From CAVYGN01 sp964413265 (GTDB taxonomy: Bacteria > Spirochaetota > Brevinematia > Brevinematales > JAOACQ01): 64,000 bases of DNA. Below the pieces are notes generated by a model that worked only from the letters and a program-made list of their open reading frames with translations, had not been told where the DNA came from and did no database searches. Each line of letters opens with the position of its first letter. Position 1 is the stretch's first letter. The stretch covers positions 62,001 to 126,000 of the forward strand of contig CAYPRX010000073.1 of NCBI GenBank assembly GCA_964413265.1. The letters run 5' to 3'. Positions 35,494-45,200 of the stretch are shown piece by piece. A program made the position numbers and the translations under genes.

Positions 35494-37248
35494 ATGTCTT
35501 TAAAGATAGAAGATCTTCAGGCTGTTCTTGATATCAACAGAAAGATCAACTCGATAGAAGATGTCCGCCTCATTCTCAATGATATATCACACTACGCTGG
35601 AGTTCTGCTGAACGCTGAAGGGGCATCCATACTGCTTGTCGATCCTGATACAGGTAATCTCTTTTTTGAAGTAGCTTTCGGTGAAAACGCTGATATCCTC
35701 AGTAATGTCATTGTTCCAAAGGGAAAAGGTATCGCCGGATATGCGGCTCAAAGAAAGGAACATGTAATTGTCTACGATGCGGAAAATGATTACAGATTCT
35801 ATAAAGAGGTGGATCAGAAGACAAACCTTAAAACAAAAAATCTGCTGGCTATGCCGCTAATACATAATGATAATTCCATAGGCGTTATAGAAGTTATAAA
35901 TCCGGCCAGAAAAATTTTTACCGACGATGATGTTATTATTTTAAAGCAGTTTGCAGAACAGGCCGCCACCGCCATAGCTAACGCACTTCTTTATAAGGCC
36001 GCGCAGACCAGGGCGAAGGAACTTGAATACCTCTACCAGATTTCGAATCTAACGAATCTCACATATGACAGGAAAGTCCTTTTTTCAAAAATAGTTGAGT
36101 TGCTGTCTAAAATATTTAATTCACACAGGGTTTCAATAATGTTCCTCAATGAGAAAACCGGTCATTTATATATTGAAAGCGCTGTAGGGATGCCTCAGGA
36201 TGTTGTTGAAAAGATGGAGCACAGCCTGGAGATTGATAAAATTTCGAGTAGAGCAATAAAACAGGGTAAGACGATTTATTCAAATAATATTGAGAAAACA
36301 GGGTTTGGCAGGAATAAACGTTTAAGGTACAAAAATACAAGTTTCATCTGCACTCCTATCAAGATTAAAAATATTTGTTTGGGAGTTATTAACATTTCAG
36401 AGCCCAAAAAAGGGGCGCGGTATACTCCTGAAATGATCAAAACGCTAAGGACCATCGCAAACCAGGTTGGTTATACATATGAAAGCATGCTTAGTTATAT
36501 GGAACAGCTTGAACATGAAAAGATAAAAAAAGAGATCGACATCATGAAGACGCTTCAGAATGCCCTCCTGATTAGCGATTTTATCTCTTTTAAAAACATA
36601 TCCGTGTTTGCTAAAATGCAGACTGCAGAGGTCGTCGGGGGAGATTTTTATGATATCTACAATCTGACACCTGCCAGAATTGGTTTTGTAATCGGCGATG
36701 TTTCGGGAAAGGGCCTGCCAGCATCTTTGTATATGGCCGTATCAAGAAGCGTAGTAAAAGCTTATGCTTTTCATACAAAAGAACCAGATATGCTTCTGGA
36801 ATATGCAAATGACATACTCTTCGAAGATTCAAGGGTAGGCATGTTCGTTACGATGTTTTACGGGAGTTTAGATCTGACAAGAAAGATTCTGGAATTTTCG
36901 AATGCTGGACATAATCTTCAGTATGTTTACAGGCCGGCAATGGGGATATTCTCCTCTCTTTCAAGCAAGGGAATCCCCCTTGGCATCACCAAGTCTGAAA
37001 ATTATATATCTTCGTACTTCCAGCTTGAAGAGGGAGATATTATTTTCTGTTTTACAGACGGGATAATCGATGCCGTGAATGATAAGGGGATAGATTTCGG
37101 GCTGGACAGACTAAAAAAGATTATAAGGGAAAATTCTTCTTTGAACGCTTCTGCAATAGTAAATATCATTTTCAGAGAGATTGATTTATGGTCAAAGGGT
37201 GCTCCGCAATGGGATGATATGACCATGCTTGTATTAAAAATAACTTAA
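35494..37248 (+). CDS. GAF-GAF-PP2C serine/threonine phosphatase (SpoIIE/RsbU type)
   Basis: A 584-residue signalling phosphatase. Two GAF domains (about 20-165 and 185-330) sense small molecules, a short coiled coil follows, and the SpoIIE-type PP2C domain fills 370-584 with metal motifs VVGGDFYD, GDVSGKGLPASLYMA, LEFSNAGHN and CFTDGI. Such proteins usually dephosphorylate an anti-sigma antagonist; no STAS or HPK partner is adjacent. ATG 35494 follows AAGGAGG (35481-35487) and is preferred to GTG 35476. It lies just after the degenerate dehydrogenase homologue and directly abuts the PgeF gene. Confidence 0.92.
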   Translation: MSLKIEDLQAVLDINRKINSIEDVRLILNDISHYAGVLLNAEGASILLVDPDTGNLFFEVAFGENADILSNVIVPKGKGIAGYAAQRKEHVIVYDAENDYRFYKEVDQKTNLKTKNLLAMPLIHNDNSIGVIEVINPARKIFTDDDVIILKQFAEQAATAIANALLYKAAQTRAKELEYLYQISNLTNLTYDRKVLFSKIVELLSKIFNSHRVSIMFLNEKTGHLYIESAVGMPQDVVEKMEHSLEIDKISSRAIKQGKTIYSNNIEKTGFGRNKRLRYKNTSFICTPIKIKNICLGVINISEPKKGARYTPEMIKTLRTIANQVGYTYESMLSYMEQLEHEKIKKEIDIMKTLQNALLISDFISFKNISVFAKMQTAEVVGGDFYDIYNLTPARIGFVIGDVSGKGLPASLYMAVSRSVVKAYAFHTKEPDMLLEYANDILFEDSRVGMFVTMFYGSLDLTRKILEFSNAGHNLQYVYRPAMGIFSSLSSKGIPLGITKSENYISSYFQLEEGDIIFCFTDGIIDAVNDKGIDFGLDRLKKIIRENSSLNASAIVNIIFREIDLWSKGAPQWDDMTMLVLKIT

Positions 37249-37992
37249 ATGCATGATATTCTGACCTATCCTGATTATTTCAGCAATGTTTTGACTGTCG
37301 GTACAACCGAAAGGGGTTTGAACTTCGGCCTGTATACTGCCAAAACATTACTGGAAGCCGAGAAAATTAAAATATTGATGGCTTCCATTGTCAAAGGACT
37401 TGGTTTTAGAGGACTTGTAACCTTAAAACAAATACATTCGGGTCTTGTCCATTTTATTGGTAACATCAATTACAAAGAATATCTGAATAATTCTTTTATT
37501 GAAGGTGATGGTATTTTTACGGATTCAAAAGAGCTGCTTCTTGGTATACTCACAGCGGACTGCATTCCAGTTTTTTATACCAATGATTCGGCCGATATAG
37601 CAGGCATTGTACATGCCGGATGGAAGGGTATTAAAAATAAGATCCACATAAATATTATAGATAGAATCAGAGAAAAACTGAATATAAAACCTGAAAGTCT
37701 CCATATTCTTATAGGGCCGCATATAAGGAACTGCTGTTATGAAGTAAAGAAGGATTTGATAGAAGAACTTGGTACTATTAATTTTGAAACAAGAAAAAGT
37801 TCTCTTTTTTTGGATCTTGAGGCTTGCCTTACTGAGGACTTGATTAAAAAAGGAGTAAAATCGGAAAATATTATAAAATACTTAAAATGCACCAAGTGCT
37901 CTGAATTACCGCATTTCTATTCATACCGCGGCGGAGATATGAGGGAAAGAATGCTCTCATTTATCGGCATCGGCAGACAGGCTATATTTTAA
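37249..37992 (+). CDS. pgeF: Peptidoglycan editing factor PgeF (YfiH/laccase-domain family)
   Basis: A 247-residue protein of the YfiH family, which includes a hydrolase that removes misincorporated L-Ser from peptidoglycan precursors and purine-nucleoside-acting members. Active-site residues are visible: H63 in KQIHSG, C105 in TADCIPVF, H122 in VHAGWKG, and GPHIRNCCYEV near 165. The ATG directly follows the stop of the phosphatase gene (TAAATG), implying translational coupling. The 3' end overlaps the convergent sigma54 activator gene by 11 bases. Confidence 0.88.
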   Translation: MHDILTYPDYFSNVLTVGTTERGLNFGLYTAKTLLEAEKIKILMASIVKGLGFRGLVTLKQIHSGLVHFIGNINYKEYLNNSFIEGDGIFTDSKELLLGILTADCIPVFYTNDSADIAGIVHAGWKGIKNKIHINIIDRIREKLNIKPESLHILIGPHIRNCCYEVKKDLIEELGTINFETRKSSLFLDLEACLTEDLIKKGVKSENIIKYLKCTKCSELPHFYSYRGGDMRERMLSFIGIGRQAIF

Positions 37993-40057
37993 TATTGTAA
38001 TCCTCCATTTTACTTCTGAGAGTATTCCTGTTGATACCAAGAAAATCAGAAGTTTTAACCTTGTTTCGATTGTTGAATATCAGTGATCGTGTAATCAGTT
38101 CCTTTTCAATATGCCCTATGATTCTCTCATAGAGTTTCCCATTGCAGGCCTGATTTTTAATAAATCCTTCAATCCATTTACTTATATGAATATCTGGCAC
38201 CTCTTCTATATCCATCAAAAAAGAAGGAAGATTTCCTACTTCTATCATCTGTACACGGCAAAGAAGAACAGCCCTTTCAATTACATTTTCAAGTTCCCTG
38301 ATATTTCCAGGCCAGTTATAGGACTGGAGAAGTCTCAATGACTCCTGTGAAATTCCAAGAATGTTTTTATTATCTCTTGTCGAGTATTTTTTTATAAAAT
38401 GGTTAGCAAGAAGAGGAATATCATCTTTTCTGTTCCTCAGGGGAGGAATCTGTATTTCGACAACGTGCAGACGGTAATAAAGGTCTTCCCTGAATTTTCC
38501 CTCTTTTATCAATTTATTGATATCCTTGTTGGAAGCAGAGATAATTCTTATATCTATTTTTACCTTGGATTCGCTGCCGAGAGGTTCAATTTCCCTTTCC
38601 TGTATTGCCCTTAGAAGTTTAGCCTGAAGATAAAACGGCATATCGCCTATTTCATCAAGGAATATCGTACCTCCGTTTGCAAGCAGGAATTTACCTTTTT
38701 TATCTGATACGGCTCCGGTAAAAGCACCCTTTTTGTAACCGAAAAGTTCAGACTCCAGGAGATTTTCAGGTATTGAAGCACAGTTTATGCTGATAAAGGG
38801 TGAGTTCTTTCTATTGCTGCCGACATGAAGTGCCTGGGCTACAAGCTCCTTGCCGGTACCGCTCTCACCGAGGATCATGATCGATGAACTGCTGTCGGAA
38901 ACCGTTCTGATCAGCTCAAAAACCGCCATCATCTGCTTGCTTTTGCCGACGATATTATCTATGGCAAAATTCTTGAAGAGTTCTTTTTTAAGGCTGAGAT
39001 TTTCGGCGATCAGATTTTCCTTATCTTGATATATCCTTTCCCATGATTTTACCTTATTAGCTATAATGTTAGCTACAAGTGTCATCGTGTCTTCCTCATC
39101 GCTTAGAATGCTTTCGTTTTCAAAGTATTTTTCAACAGCAAGGACACCGATAACTATTCCTTCTATTTTTATTGGAACCGCGATAAAGGAGATCTGAACG
39201 TTTTTATCACGCTTTATCTGAAGCCTGTTCAAATATGATTCATCCTTGTTGATATCTTTGATTGAAACAGCTTTCCCGGTTTCTACAACTCTGCCGACAA
39301 CCCCTTCACCGATCTTGTATATGCCCCGAGACATTTCTTCATCAGTAATATTGTAGGCTTTATATATTGATAGTTTGTTAGGTTCCTCTTTTTCAAAGAG
39401 GATGAGCATTCCCCTGTATATTCCCAAACTGTCGGCGAGTTTTTTCATCACTATCTCAAATGAATCAGATAGTTCGAAAATCTTTTCAATACTCTGAGAT
39501 ATATCGAGAAGAATGTCTTTAAATTTTATTTTACTCTCAAGCTGATGGTAGAGATTTGTCCTGATAAGTATCTGGGCGGCCTGATTTGAAATTGTTTGAA
39601 GGAACTCCATGTCGTCCTCGGTGAAAGCTCCGATTTTTGCACTGTCAACGTTGACGACACCGATGATTTTCCCCTGGACGGATAAGGGGACTGCAAGTTC
39701 CGATTTTATATCTTTACGCACCGGAATATACACCGGGTCTATACTTACATCATTGACCAGCCTGGGTATTCCATCCTGAAAAACTGTTCCTGTGAGACCT
39801 TCTCCTACTTCAATAGGGGTTTTCAGGACCATATCTTCATCAAGTCCTTTGATAACTTCATATCTGAGTTTCCTTGTTCCCGGGTCTTTGATCATTATAG
39901 AACCACTGTCTGCGCCGGTTATTGTTATGCATTTATCCAGCATTATTTTAAGAAGTTCCTGTGAATCAGAAGTTTCATTCATAGCGATGGTAAGATACTG
40001 GATGAGCTTATGTCGTTTTATCTTTTCCTCAAGTTCTTTCGTATAATTATTGTCCAT
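37982..40057 (-). CDS. Sigma54-dependent transcriptional activator with two GAF domains
   Basis: A 691-residue enhancer-binding protein. Two GAF domains (about 20-165 and 190-335) take the sensory place of a receiver domain. The AAA+ domain has Walker A GESGTGKE near 395, the sigma54-contact loop GAFTGA near 445 and the GGTIFLDEIGD Walker B. A Fis-like helix-turn-helix closes the protein (VKTSDFLGINRNTLRSKM). It is divergent from glnA, which has a -24/-12 promoter, so it is a natural candidate activator of glnA, NifA-like in build. Its signal is unknown; glutamine or 2-oxoglutarate is a guess. Confidence 0.93.
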   Translation of the reverse strand: MDNNYTKELEEKIKRHKLIQYLTIAMNETSDSQELLKIMLDKCITITGADSGSIMIKDPGTRKLRYEVIKGLDEDMVLKTPIEVGEGLTGTVFQDGIPRLVNDVSIDPVYIPVRKDIKSELAVPLSVQGKIIGVVNVDSAKIGAFTEDDMEFLQTISNQAAQILIRTNLYHQLESKIKFKDILLDISQSIEKIFELSDSFEIVMKKLADSLGIYRGMLILFEKEEPNKLSIYKAYNITDEEMSRGIYKIGEGVVGRVVETGKAVSIKDINKDESYLNRLQIKRDKNVQISFIAVPIKIEGIVIGVLAVEKYFENESILSDEEDTMTLVANIIANKVKSWERIYQDKENLIAENLSLKKELFKNFAIDNIVGKSKQMMAVFELIRTVSDSSSSIMILGESGTGKELVAQALHVGSNRKNSPFISINCASIPENLLESELFGYKKGAFTGAVSDKKGKFLLANGGTIFLDEIGDMPFYLQAKLLRAIQEREIEPLGSESKVKIDIRIISASNKDINKLIKEGKFREDLYYRLHVVEIQIPPLRNRKDDIPLLANHFIKKYSTRDNKNILGISQESLRLLQSYNWPGNIRELENVIERAVLLCRVQMIEVGNLPSFLMDIEEVPDIHISKWIEGFIKNQACNGKLYERIIGHIEKELITRSLIFNNRNKVKTSDFLGINRNTLRSKMEDYNIKI

Positions 40058-40087
40058 ATTCGAACCTCTTTATGGCTATTATTTAAC

Positions 40088-40104
40088 CATTATTATAAAT
40101 AATG
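40088..40104. promoter_or_regulatory. 17-bp palindrome between the sigma54 activator gene and glnA
   Basis: CATTATT (40088-40094) and AATAATG (40098-40104) are perfect arms around ATA. The site overlaps the activator's own -10 box and lies about 125 bases upstream of the glnA -24 element, where an upstream activator site is expected. It could serve for both autorepression and activation. The region is A+T rich, so chance occurrence is possible. Confidence 0.5.
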
Positions 40105-40120
40105 AGTAAATTATAAGCAA
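40092..40120 (-). promoter_or_regulatory. Promoter of the sigma54 activator gene
   Basis: On the minus strand TTGCTT (40115-40120), 17-base spacer, TATAAT (40092-40097). The -10 box lies inside a 17-bp palindrome, so binding there would block this promoter. Confidence 0.65.
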
Positions 40121-40226
40121 ATATTTTCTTCTATTAAAAATTAATTTAATAAAATTTGTAATTTAAATTTAATCAATTATAATAAAATATTATATAAAGT
40201 GCTGCAGTATCTTTCATTTATTATTT

Positions 40227-40241
40227 TGGAACAATAATTGC
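40227..40241 (+). promoter_or_regulatory. Sigma54 (-24/-12) promoter of glnA
   Basis: TGGAAC-AATAA-TTGC has the invariant GG (40228-40229) and GC (40240-40241) separated by exactly ten bases, matching the TGGCAC-N5-TTGC consensus at all but one position. The start of transcription would fall near 40253, 28 bases before the glnA ATG. An adjacent divergent sigma54 activator supports it. Confidence 0.85.
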
Positions 40242-40280
40242 GAAATAAATCGACATTTCGAAAATTTTGGAGGTATAAAT

Positions 40281-41699
40281 ATGGATGCTAAAGGAGTATT
40301 GGACCTGATAAAAAAAGAAGGAATAGTTCAGGTCGATTTACGTTTTATGGACTTCCCAGGTATGTGGCAGCACTGTACTTTTCCTGTTTCAGAATTCAAG
40401 GATGAGAGTGCCTTTGAAGAGGGATTAGGCTTTGATGGTTCTTCAATACGTGGCTGGCAGGGAATAAATGAATCAGACATGCTTTTAATAGCTGATCCGA
40501 GTACTGCCGTTGTCGATCCATTTACAAAGTATCCCACATTGCTCATGATAGCGGATATTAGGGACCCCATTACTCATCAGGAATACCCGAAAGACCCGAG
40601 GCATATTGCTAAAAAAGCGGTTAATTATTTAAAGAGCACAGGCATAGGCGATACTGTTTATTTTGGCCCGGAGCTTGAGTTTTTCATCTTCGATGATATA
40701 AGGTATGGCCAGAACACCAGGGAAGGTTATTATTATATTGATTCAGACGAGGGTGTCTGGAACACCGGAAGGGAAGAGGAAGGTGGAAACAAGGGATATA
40801 AGATCAGGCATAAAGAGGGATATTTCCCTGTTCCCCCTTCTGATTCATTAATGGACGTACGAAGTGAAATGGTTCAGATGTTTGAGAAGTTCGGGATACG
40901 CATTGAAGCCCATCACCATGAAGTCTCTACAGCCGGACAGGCAGAGATTGATATGCGTTTTGTTGATCTTGTAAAAATGGCGGATCAGGTTTTAATGTAT
41001 AAATATATAACTAAGAGTGTAGCGGTCAAAAACGGAAAGACTGTTACTTTTATGCCTAAGCCTCTCTTTGGAGATAACGGAAGCGGAATGCACTGTCATC
41101 AGAGTATCTGGAAGGGTAATAAAAATGTCTTCGCCGGCAACAAATATGCCGGATTATCTCAGGAAGGTCTCTGGTATACTGGAGGTATTTTAAAGCATGC
41201 AAACTCTCTTGTTGCAATTACCTGTCCGACAATGAATTCTTACAAGCGTCTTGTTCCAGGATTTGAAGCACCTATAAATCTGGCTTATTCGGCAAGGAAC
41301 AGAAGCGCTGCAGTAAGGATACCGATGTATTCATCAAACCCTGCAACGAAGAGGCTTGAATTCAGAACCCCAGATTCAAGCTGCAACCCTTACCTTGCAT
41401 TTTCAGCAATGCTTCTTGCCGGACTCGACGGTATCCAGAATAAGATTGATCCGGGCGAACCGATAGACAAGAATATTTATGATCTGCCTCCTGAAGAGCA
41501 GTCTAAAGTCGGCAGCGTTCCCGGATCCCTTGAAGAGGCTTTAGAAAATCTTAAAAAAGATCATGAATACCTCCTGAAGGGAGATGTATTCACGAAAGAT
41601 GTGCTCGATACCTGGATAGAGTACAAGATTACTAATGAAGTTAGGGCCATTCAGCAGAGGCCTCATCCGTACGAGTTTTTCCTTTACTACGATATTTAA
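40281..41699 (+). CDS. glnA: Glutamine synthetase type I
   Basis: Makes glutamine from glutamate, ammonia and ATP; dodecameric cytoplasmic enzyme. The 472 residues include GFDGSSIRGW, GPELEFFIFD, HHEVSTAGQAEID, the GDNGSGMHCHQS loop and NRSAAVRIP. The adenylylation tyrosine is present (Y400 in NIYDLPPEE), so this is the GS-I-beta type regulated by GlnE, which is encoded just downstream on the other strand. GGAGGT (40269-40274) precedes the ATG. Transcription is from a sigma54 promoter and ends at a strong hairpin. Confidence 0.97.
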   Translation: MDAKGVLDLIKKEGIVQVDLRFMDFPGMWQHCTFPVSEFKDESAFEEGLGFDGSSIRGWQGINESDMLLIADPSTAVVDPFTKYPTLLMIADIRDPITHQEYPKDPRHIAKKAVNYLKSTGIGDTVYFGPELEFFIFDDIRYGQNTREGYYYIDSDEGVWNTGREEEGGNKGYKIRHKEGYFPVPPSDSLMDVRSEMVQMFEKFGIRIEAHHHEVSTAGQAEIDMRFVDLVKMADQVLMYKYITKSVAVKNGKTVTFMPKPLFGDNGSGMHCHQSIWKGNKNVFAGNKYAGLSQEGLWYTGGILKHANSLVAITCPTMNSYKRLVPGFEAPINLAYSARNRSAAVRIPMYSSNPATKRLEFRTPDSSCNPYLAFSAMLLAGLDGIQNKIDPGEPIDKNIYDLPPEEQSKVGSVPGSLEEALENLKKDHEYLLKGDVFTKDVLDTWIEYKITNEVRAIQQRPHPYEFFLYYDI

Positions 41700-41722
41700 T
41701 CTAGTTATCCTATTTGAAAATC

Positions 41723-41751
41723 AAAACCCGTCCTTTAAAAGGGCGGGTTTT
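41723..41751 (+). terminator. Rho-independent terminator after glnA
   Basis: An inverted repeat AAAACCCGTCC ... GGGCGGGTTTT with loop TTTAAAA starts 23 bases after the glnA stop and runs into TTATTTATTAT. The stem is about eleven pairs with one G-T. Confidence 0.85.
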
Positions 41752-41788
41752 ATTTATTATCACATCCTGACTTGACAGAGAGGCGGCA

Positions 41789-42277
41789 TTGAAAAAAAAA
41801 TATGTTATTATATCAATTATTCTCTCTGCAAATACTGTGTTTTTTGAGTGCTCAAGCCAGACCAGGTTTTCATATATTAGAAACAGGCTTAACGGTCAGA
41901 ATATTCAAGAGCAATCATATGAACAACTCCTGATCGGTCCCCTCAGATATAATATATCTGCCTTAAATAATTCTTTTATTATCGCTCAAAACTACAATCA
42001 TACATTTCTGGGAAAAATCTGCAATCCCTATGATATTGATTCAATTTTTAATGAAGAAGGGGATTACGGCAGTTCTGCCTCTTTTTTATCCATATGGAAT
42101 GAATTGGGATATTTCGGGAATAAGTACGGCATTTATTCACCCTTTAATAATTTAACGTCTACACCTCCGATGATCATCAAGGATGGGTCTATAATCGGTT
42201 ATTTAACAGTAAATAAATCGATTATCGGCGGAATCAGTCCTTATAGCCTGATAATTTACATAGATGATTTTCATTGA
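41789..42277 (+). CDS. Hypothetical exported protein
   Basis: A 162-residue protein that begins with a short basic stretch and a hydrophobic segment (KKKYVIISIILSANTVFF), followed by ECSSQ. The cysteine could be a loose spirochaetal lipobox (FFEC), but this is weak. The rest contains many Asn, Ile and Tyr and no motif I know. The start is a TTG preceded by AGAGGCGG. The 3' end overlaps the convergent glnE by seven bases. Confidence 0.55.
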   Translation: MKKKYVIISIILSANTVFFECSSQTRFSYIRNRLNGQNIQEQSYEQLLIGPLRYNISALNNSFIIAQNYNHTFLGKICNPYDIDSIFNEEGDYGSSASFLSIWNELGYFGNKYGIYSPFNNLTSTPPMIIKDGSIIGYLTVNKSIIGGISPYSLIIYIDDFH

Positions 42278-45200
42278 TATCCGGAGATATCTGAATTTAT
42301 TTTTCCAATTTCATCGTTAAAAACGGCCATGACTTCATTTCGGTATCTTTCAATCAAATTTTTCAGGAGAGAAGGGGATTTCTCGTTGATAATGCCTATA
42401 AAATAACTTCTTCTTACAAGGTAGTTGAACTCCATAGATGTTTCAGGATAAACATTAAGGTCCTTGGCGTTTCCCTTCGCCATACGGAGAATATTTATCA
42501 AATTCCTGAAAAAAAGATAACTTTCCTTTAATCTTCTCAAGGTTTCATCCTTGATTATTCCTGTCTTTAAAAGAGCTTCGATTCCTGCCACAGTGGATTC
42601 GCACATCAGGGAAGGTTCATTCTTTCCATAAGCTATCTGGAGGGTCTGAACCAGATATTCTATATCTACAAGACAGCCCTTTGAATATTTAATATTGGTG
42701 AGGTTGGGGTTTCTCACATTTGAAGCGATCTGTTTTTCTCTGAGCGTAAGAAGAGCTGATATGTCAGGTTTTCCTCCACCGTATACAAACCGGTCACGGC
42801 ATGAAATTATATCCTTTATCAGTAGAGAAGGAGAATTCCCCCCGCAGATCGGCCTTAGTTTTACAAGGGCCTGTTTTTCAAAATAATAGGCTTTGCCTTC
42901 CCTGAAATATTCAAGAAAACTTGATTTAGACACAGGCAGCATAGAAGACTTGCCGTACGGTCTGAGATTAAGATCGATCTCAAAAATCCCCTCGCTTTTT
43001 GAGTGAACAACCCTGAGAAAGGTCTGGATAAATTTTTCAAAATATGAAGCGATATTTTTATTGTCGCTGCTGAGATTTGAATCGTCATAAACGAACATTA
43101 TTTCTATATCCGATGCGTAGCCGAGTTCCCTTCCTCCTAGTTTTCCAAGACCGAATACTTCCCATGGGGGGGCCTTTTTTACATGAAGTAAGCTTTGCAT
43201 CTCTTTATCTATCTTTTGAAATGCAAGTTCAATAACGGATTCAGCCAGGTCTGTCAGTTCAAGTGAGAATTCCATCATTCCGGTCTTTTTAAGAATCTGT
43301 CTGAGATCAATCCTGAACATTTCAGCATCTTTCCATTCATTGAGAAGGGTACTGAAGGCATTTAGATTTTCCTTTTCGGGAGCTCTTTTTTTCAGATAGT
43401 TGTTCGAAAATCTGTCTTTTAGCTGATCAGCTGAAAAACACAGTTCGAGTGTAGGGTCGTTAAGTATCGGCAGTAGATCGGTGAATTGAAATCTTATCAA
43501 GTCCTCCCAGAAATAATCACCTATGCCGAAAACAGCAGCGAGTTTTTCCTGTACTTCCTTCTGGCCTAAAAGGGGAAGTTCTTTTTTACCCCCGCTTTCA
43601 AGGATCTTCATCAGGAGTTCATCGAAATGACGCAGAGCCTTGTTAGGATCAACAGCATTCTGAAGAAATGCAGAGTACTGTTTGATAAGGGCTACTGCAA
43701 TTTTTAGATTTTCAATTTTTACTGCTTCCAGTATTTTTTTCCCGTCTCTTGTCAATATGAAAATCCTGTCAAAAACACTTTCATCGACAGTGTCGATTTC
43801 AATTTTGAATATATAATAATCATTAAGGGCAAGAACATTAGTAAAAGTGTAAAGAAATGCGAAACTGTCTCTGGAACATATATTTAAGATAGTATACTGG
43901 CTGCTGGATTCGTTATCCACATCGATATCGACGGGGGAGACGGAAGGGGCATCCCCGTATTGGAATCCTGAAATCATGACAAGTATCTTATTGTTGAGAA
44001 ATTCCTCGGATTCCCTGATACGGTTATTTTCCAGCAGATTAAGTATGTAAGTCAGTTCATTTTTGAAAGTTTTCCAATCGGGGCCTGTAATACTGCCTTC
44101 CAGCCTGGAGACGATCAGAGTACATACTATTTTTCTTCTGTTAATGAGTACACCGGATTTATCAGGTGGAGAATAGGGATATATACGCTTTTCCTTTCTC
44201 CTGTAAAAGGCATCGGGGCCTCCTTTTGGCGCCGGGGAATAGTTACTGTATGTAAACGATTCGCCGCTGATAATCTTCAAATAATTGGAAGAGATCAGTC
44301 CTGCTATCTTGGAAAACTCATAATAATAATCGAAAGCCACTATGGTAAGTTTCCATTTTCCCTGGCCTATTTCCGAGGTTTCCAGCTCGACAGGGTTTTC
44401 AAGATCCAGTTTAGATATCATTTCAAGATGTGAATAGATGTCATTTTCCGTGAAGCGAAGGAAATACTCGCTGTCCATTCTGAGAAAATGATCATTCAGA
44501 AGGTTTTTATCGCTATCGGGGTGAATTTTTAGAAGGTTGTCCTTCAATTCAAGGTACTGAATCGTTTCATCGAAAAGTGATGTGAATATCTCCCTCACAT
44601 CCGACATTATTTTCAAAACTTTGTTTTTAAAAAAAATGCCGTAATTGCCGGAGCTTCTATCGAACCCCTCTATCTTCCATGAAGAGAAAAGGTTTTCGAT
44701 ATCCTCTTCGTTTTCCGGTAATGAATATTCCGGTGTATTGTTTTTTAACTGGATTATGTTTTCGATTTTTCTTAGTGTTATATAGCCGTTATTGAGTGTT
44801 GCATATTCTTCATGTGTTATTATATGAAAAGTATTGAGCGCTGTCAGAGCCGCCAGAGAATTTGAAGTTCTGATCTCCGGATAGCGGATCCCATGGATCA
44901 GCTGAAGAAACTGAATGATAAATTCTATATCTCTTATCCCCCCGGGAGAGTGCTTTATATCAGAAATGAGGTTTTTGCGTCTGATATTTATTTCGATTTC
45001 GTTCTTGATTCTCTTTATATCATAAACGATCTTCTGGGGCTCATGATGGCGGTAAATAATATTGTCAAGCTGAATGGAAAATTCTTCATAAAGATCGGGA
45101 TTTCCCCAAACAAGTCGTTTCTTTATCATAGCCTGGTGTTCCCATTTTCGTCCCCTTTTTCCGTAATACTCAATGGCGTTTTGAACCCCCATTACAAGAG

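Noticed and set aside
41789..42277. Firm assignment as a lipoprotein
   Set aside because: The residues before the cysteine (FFEC) do not make a convincing lipobox; it is left as a possible exported protein.
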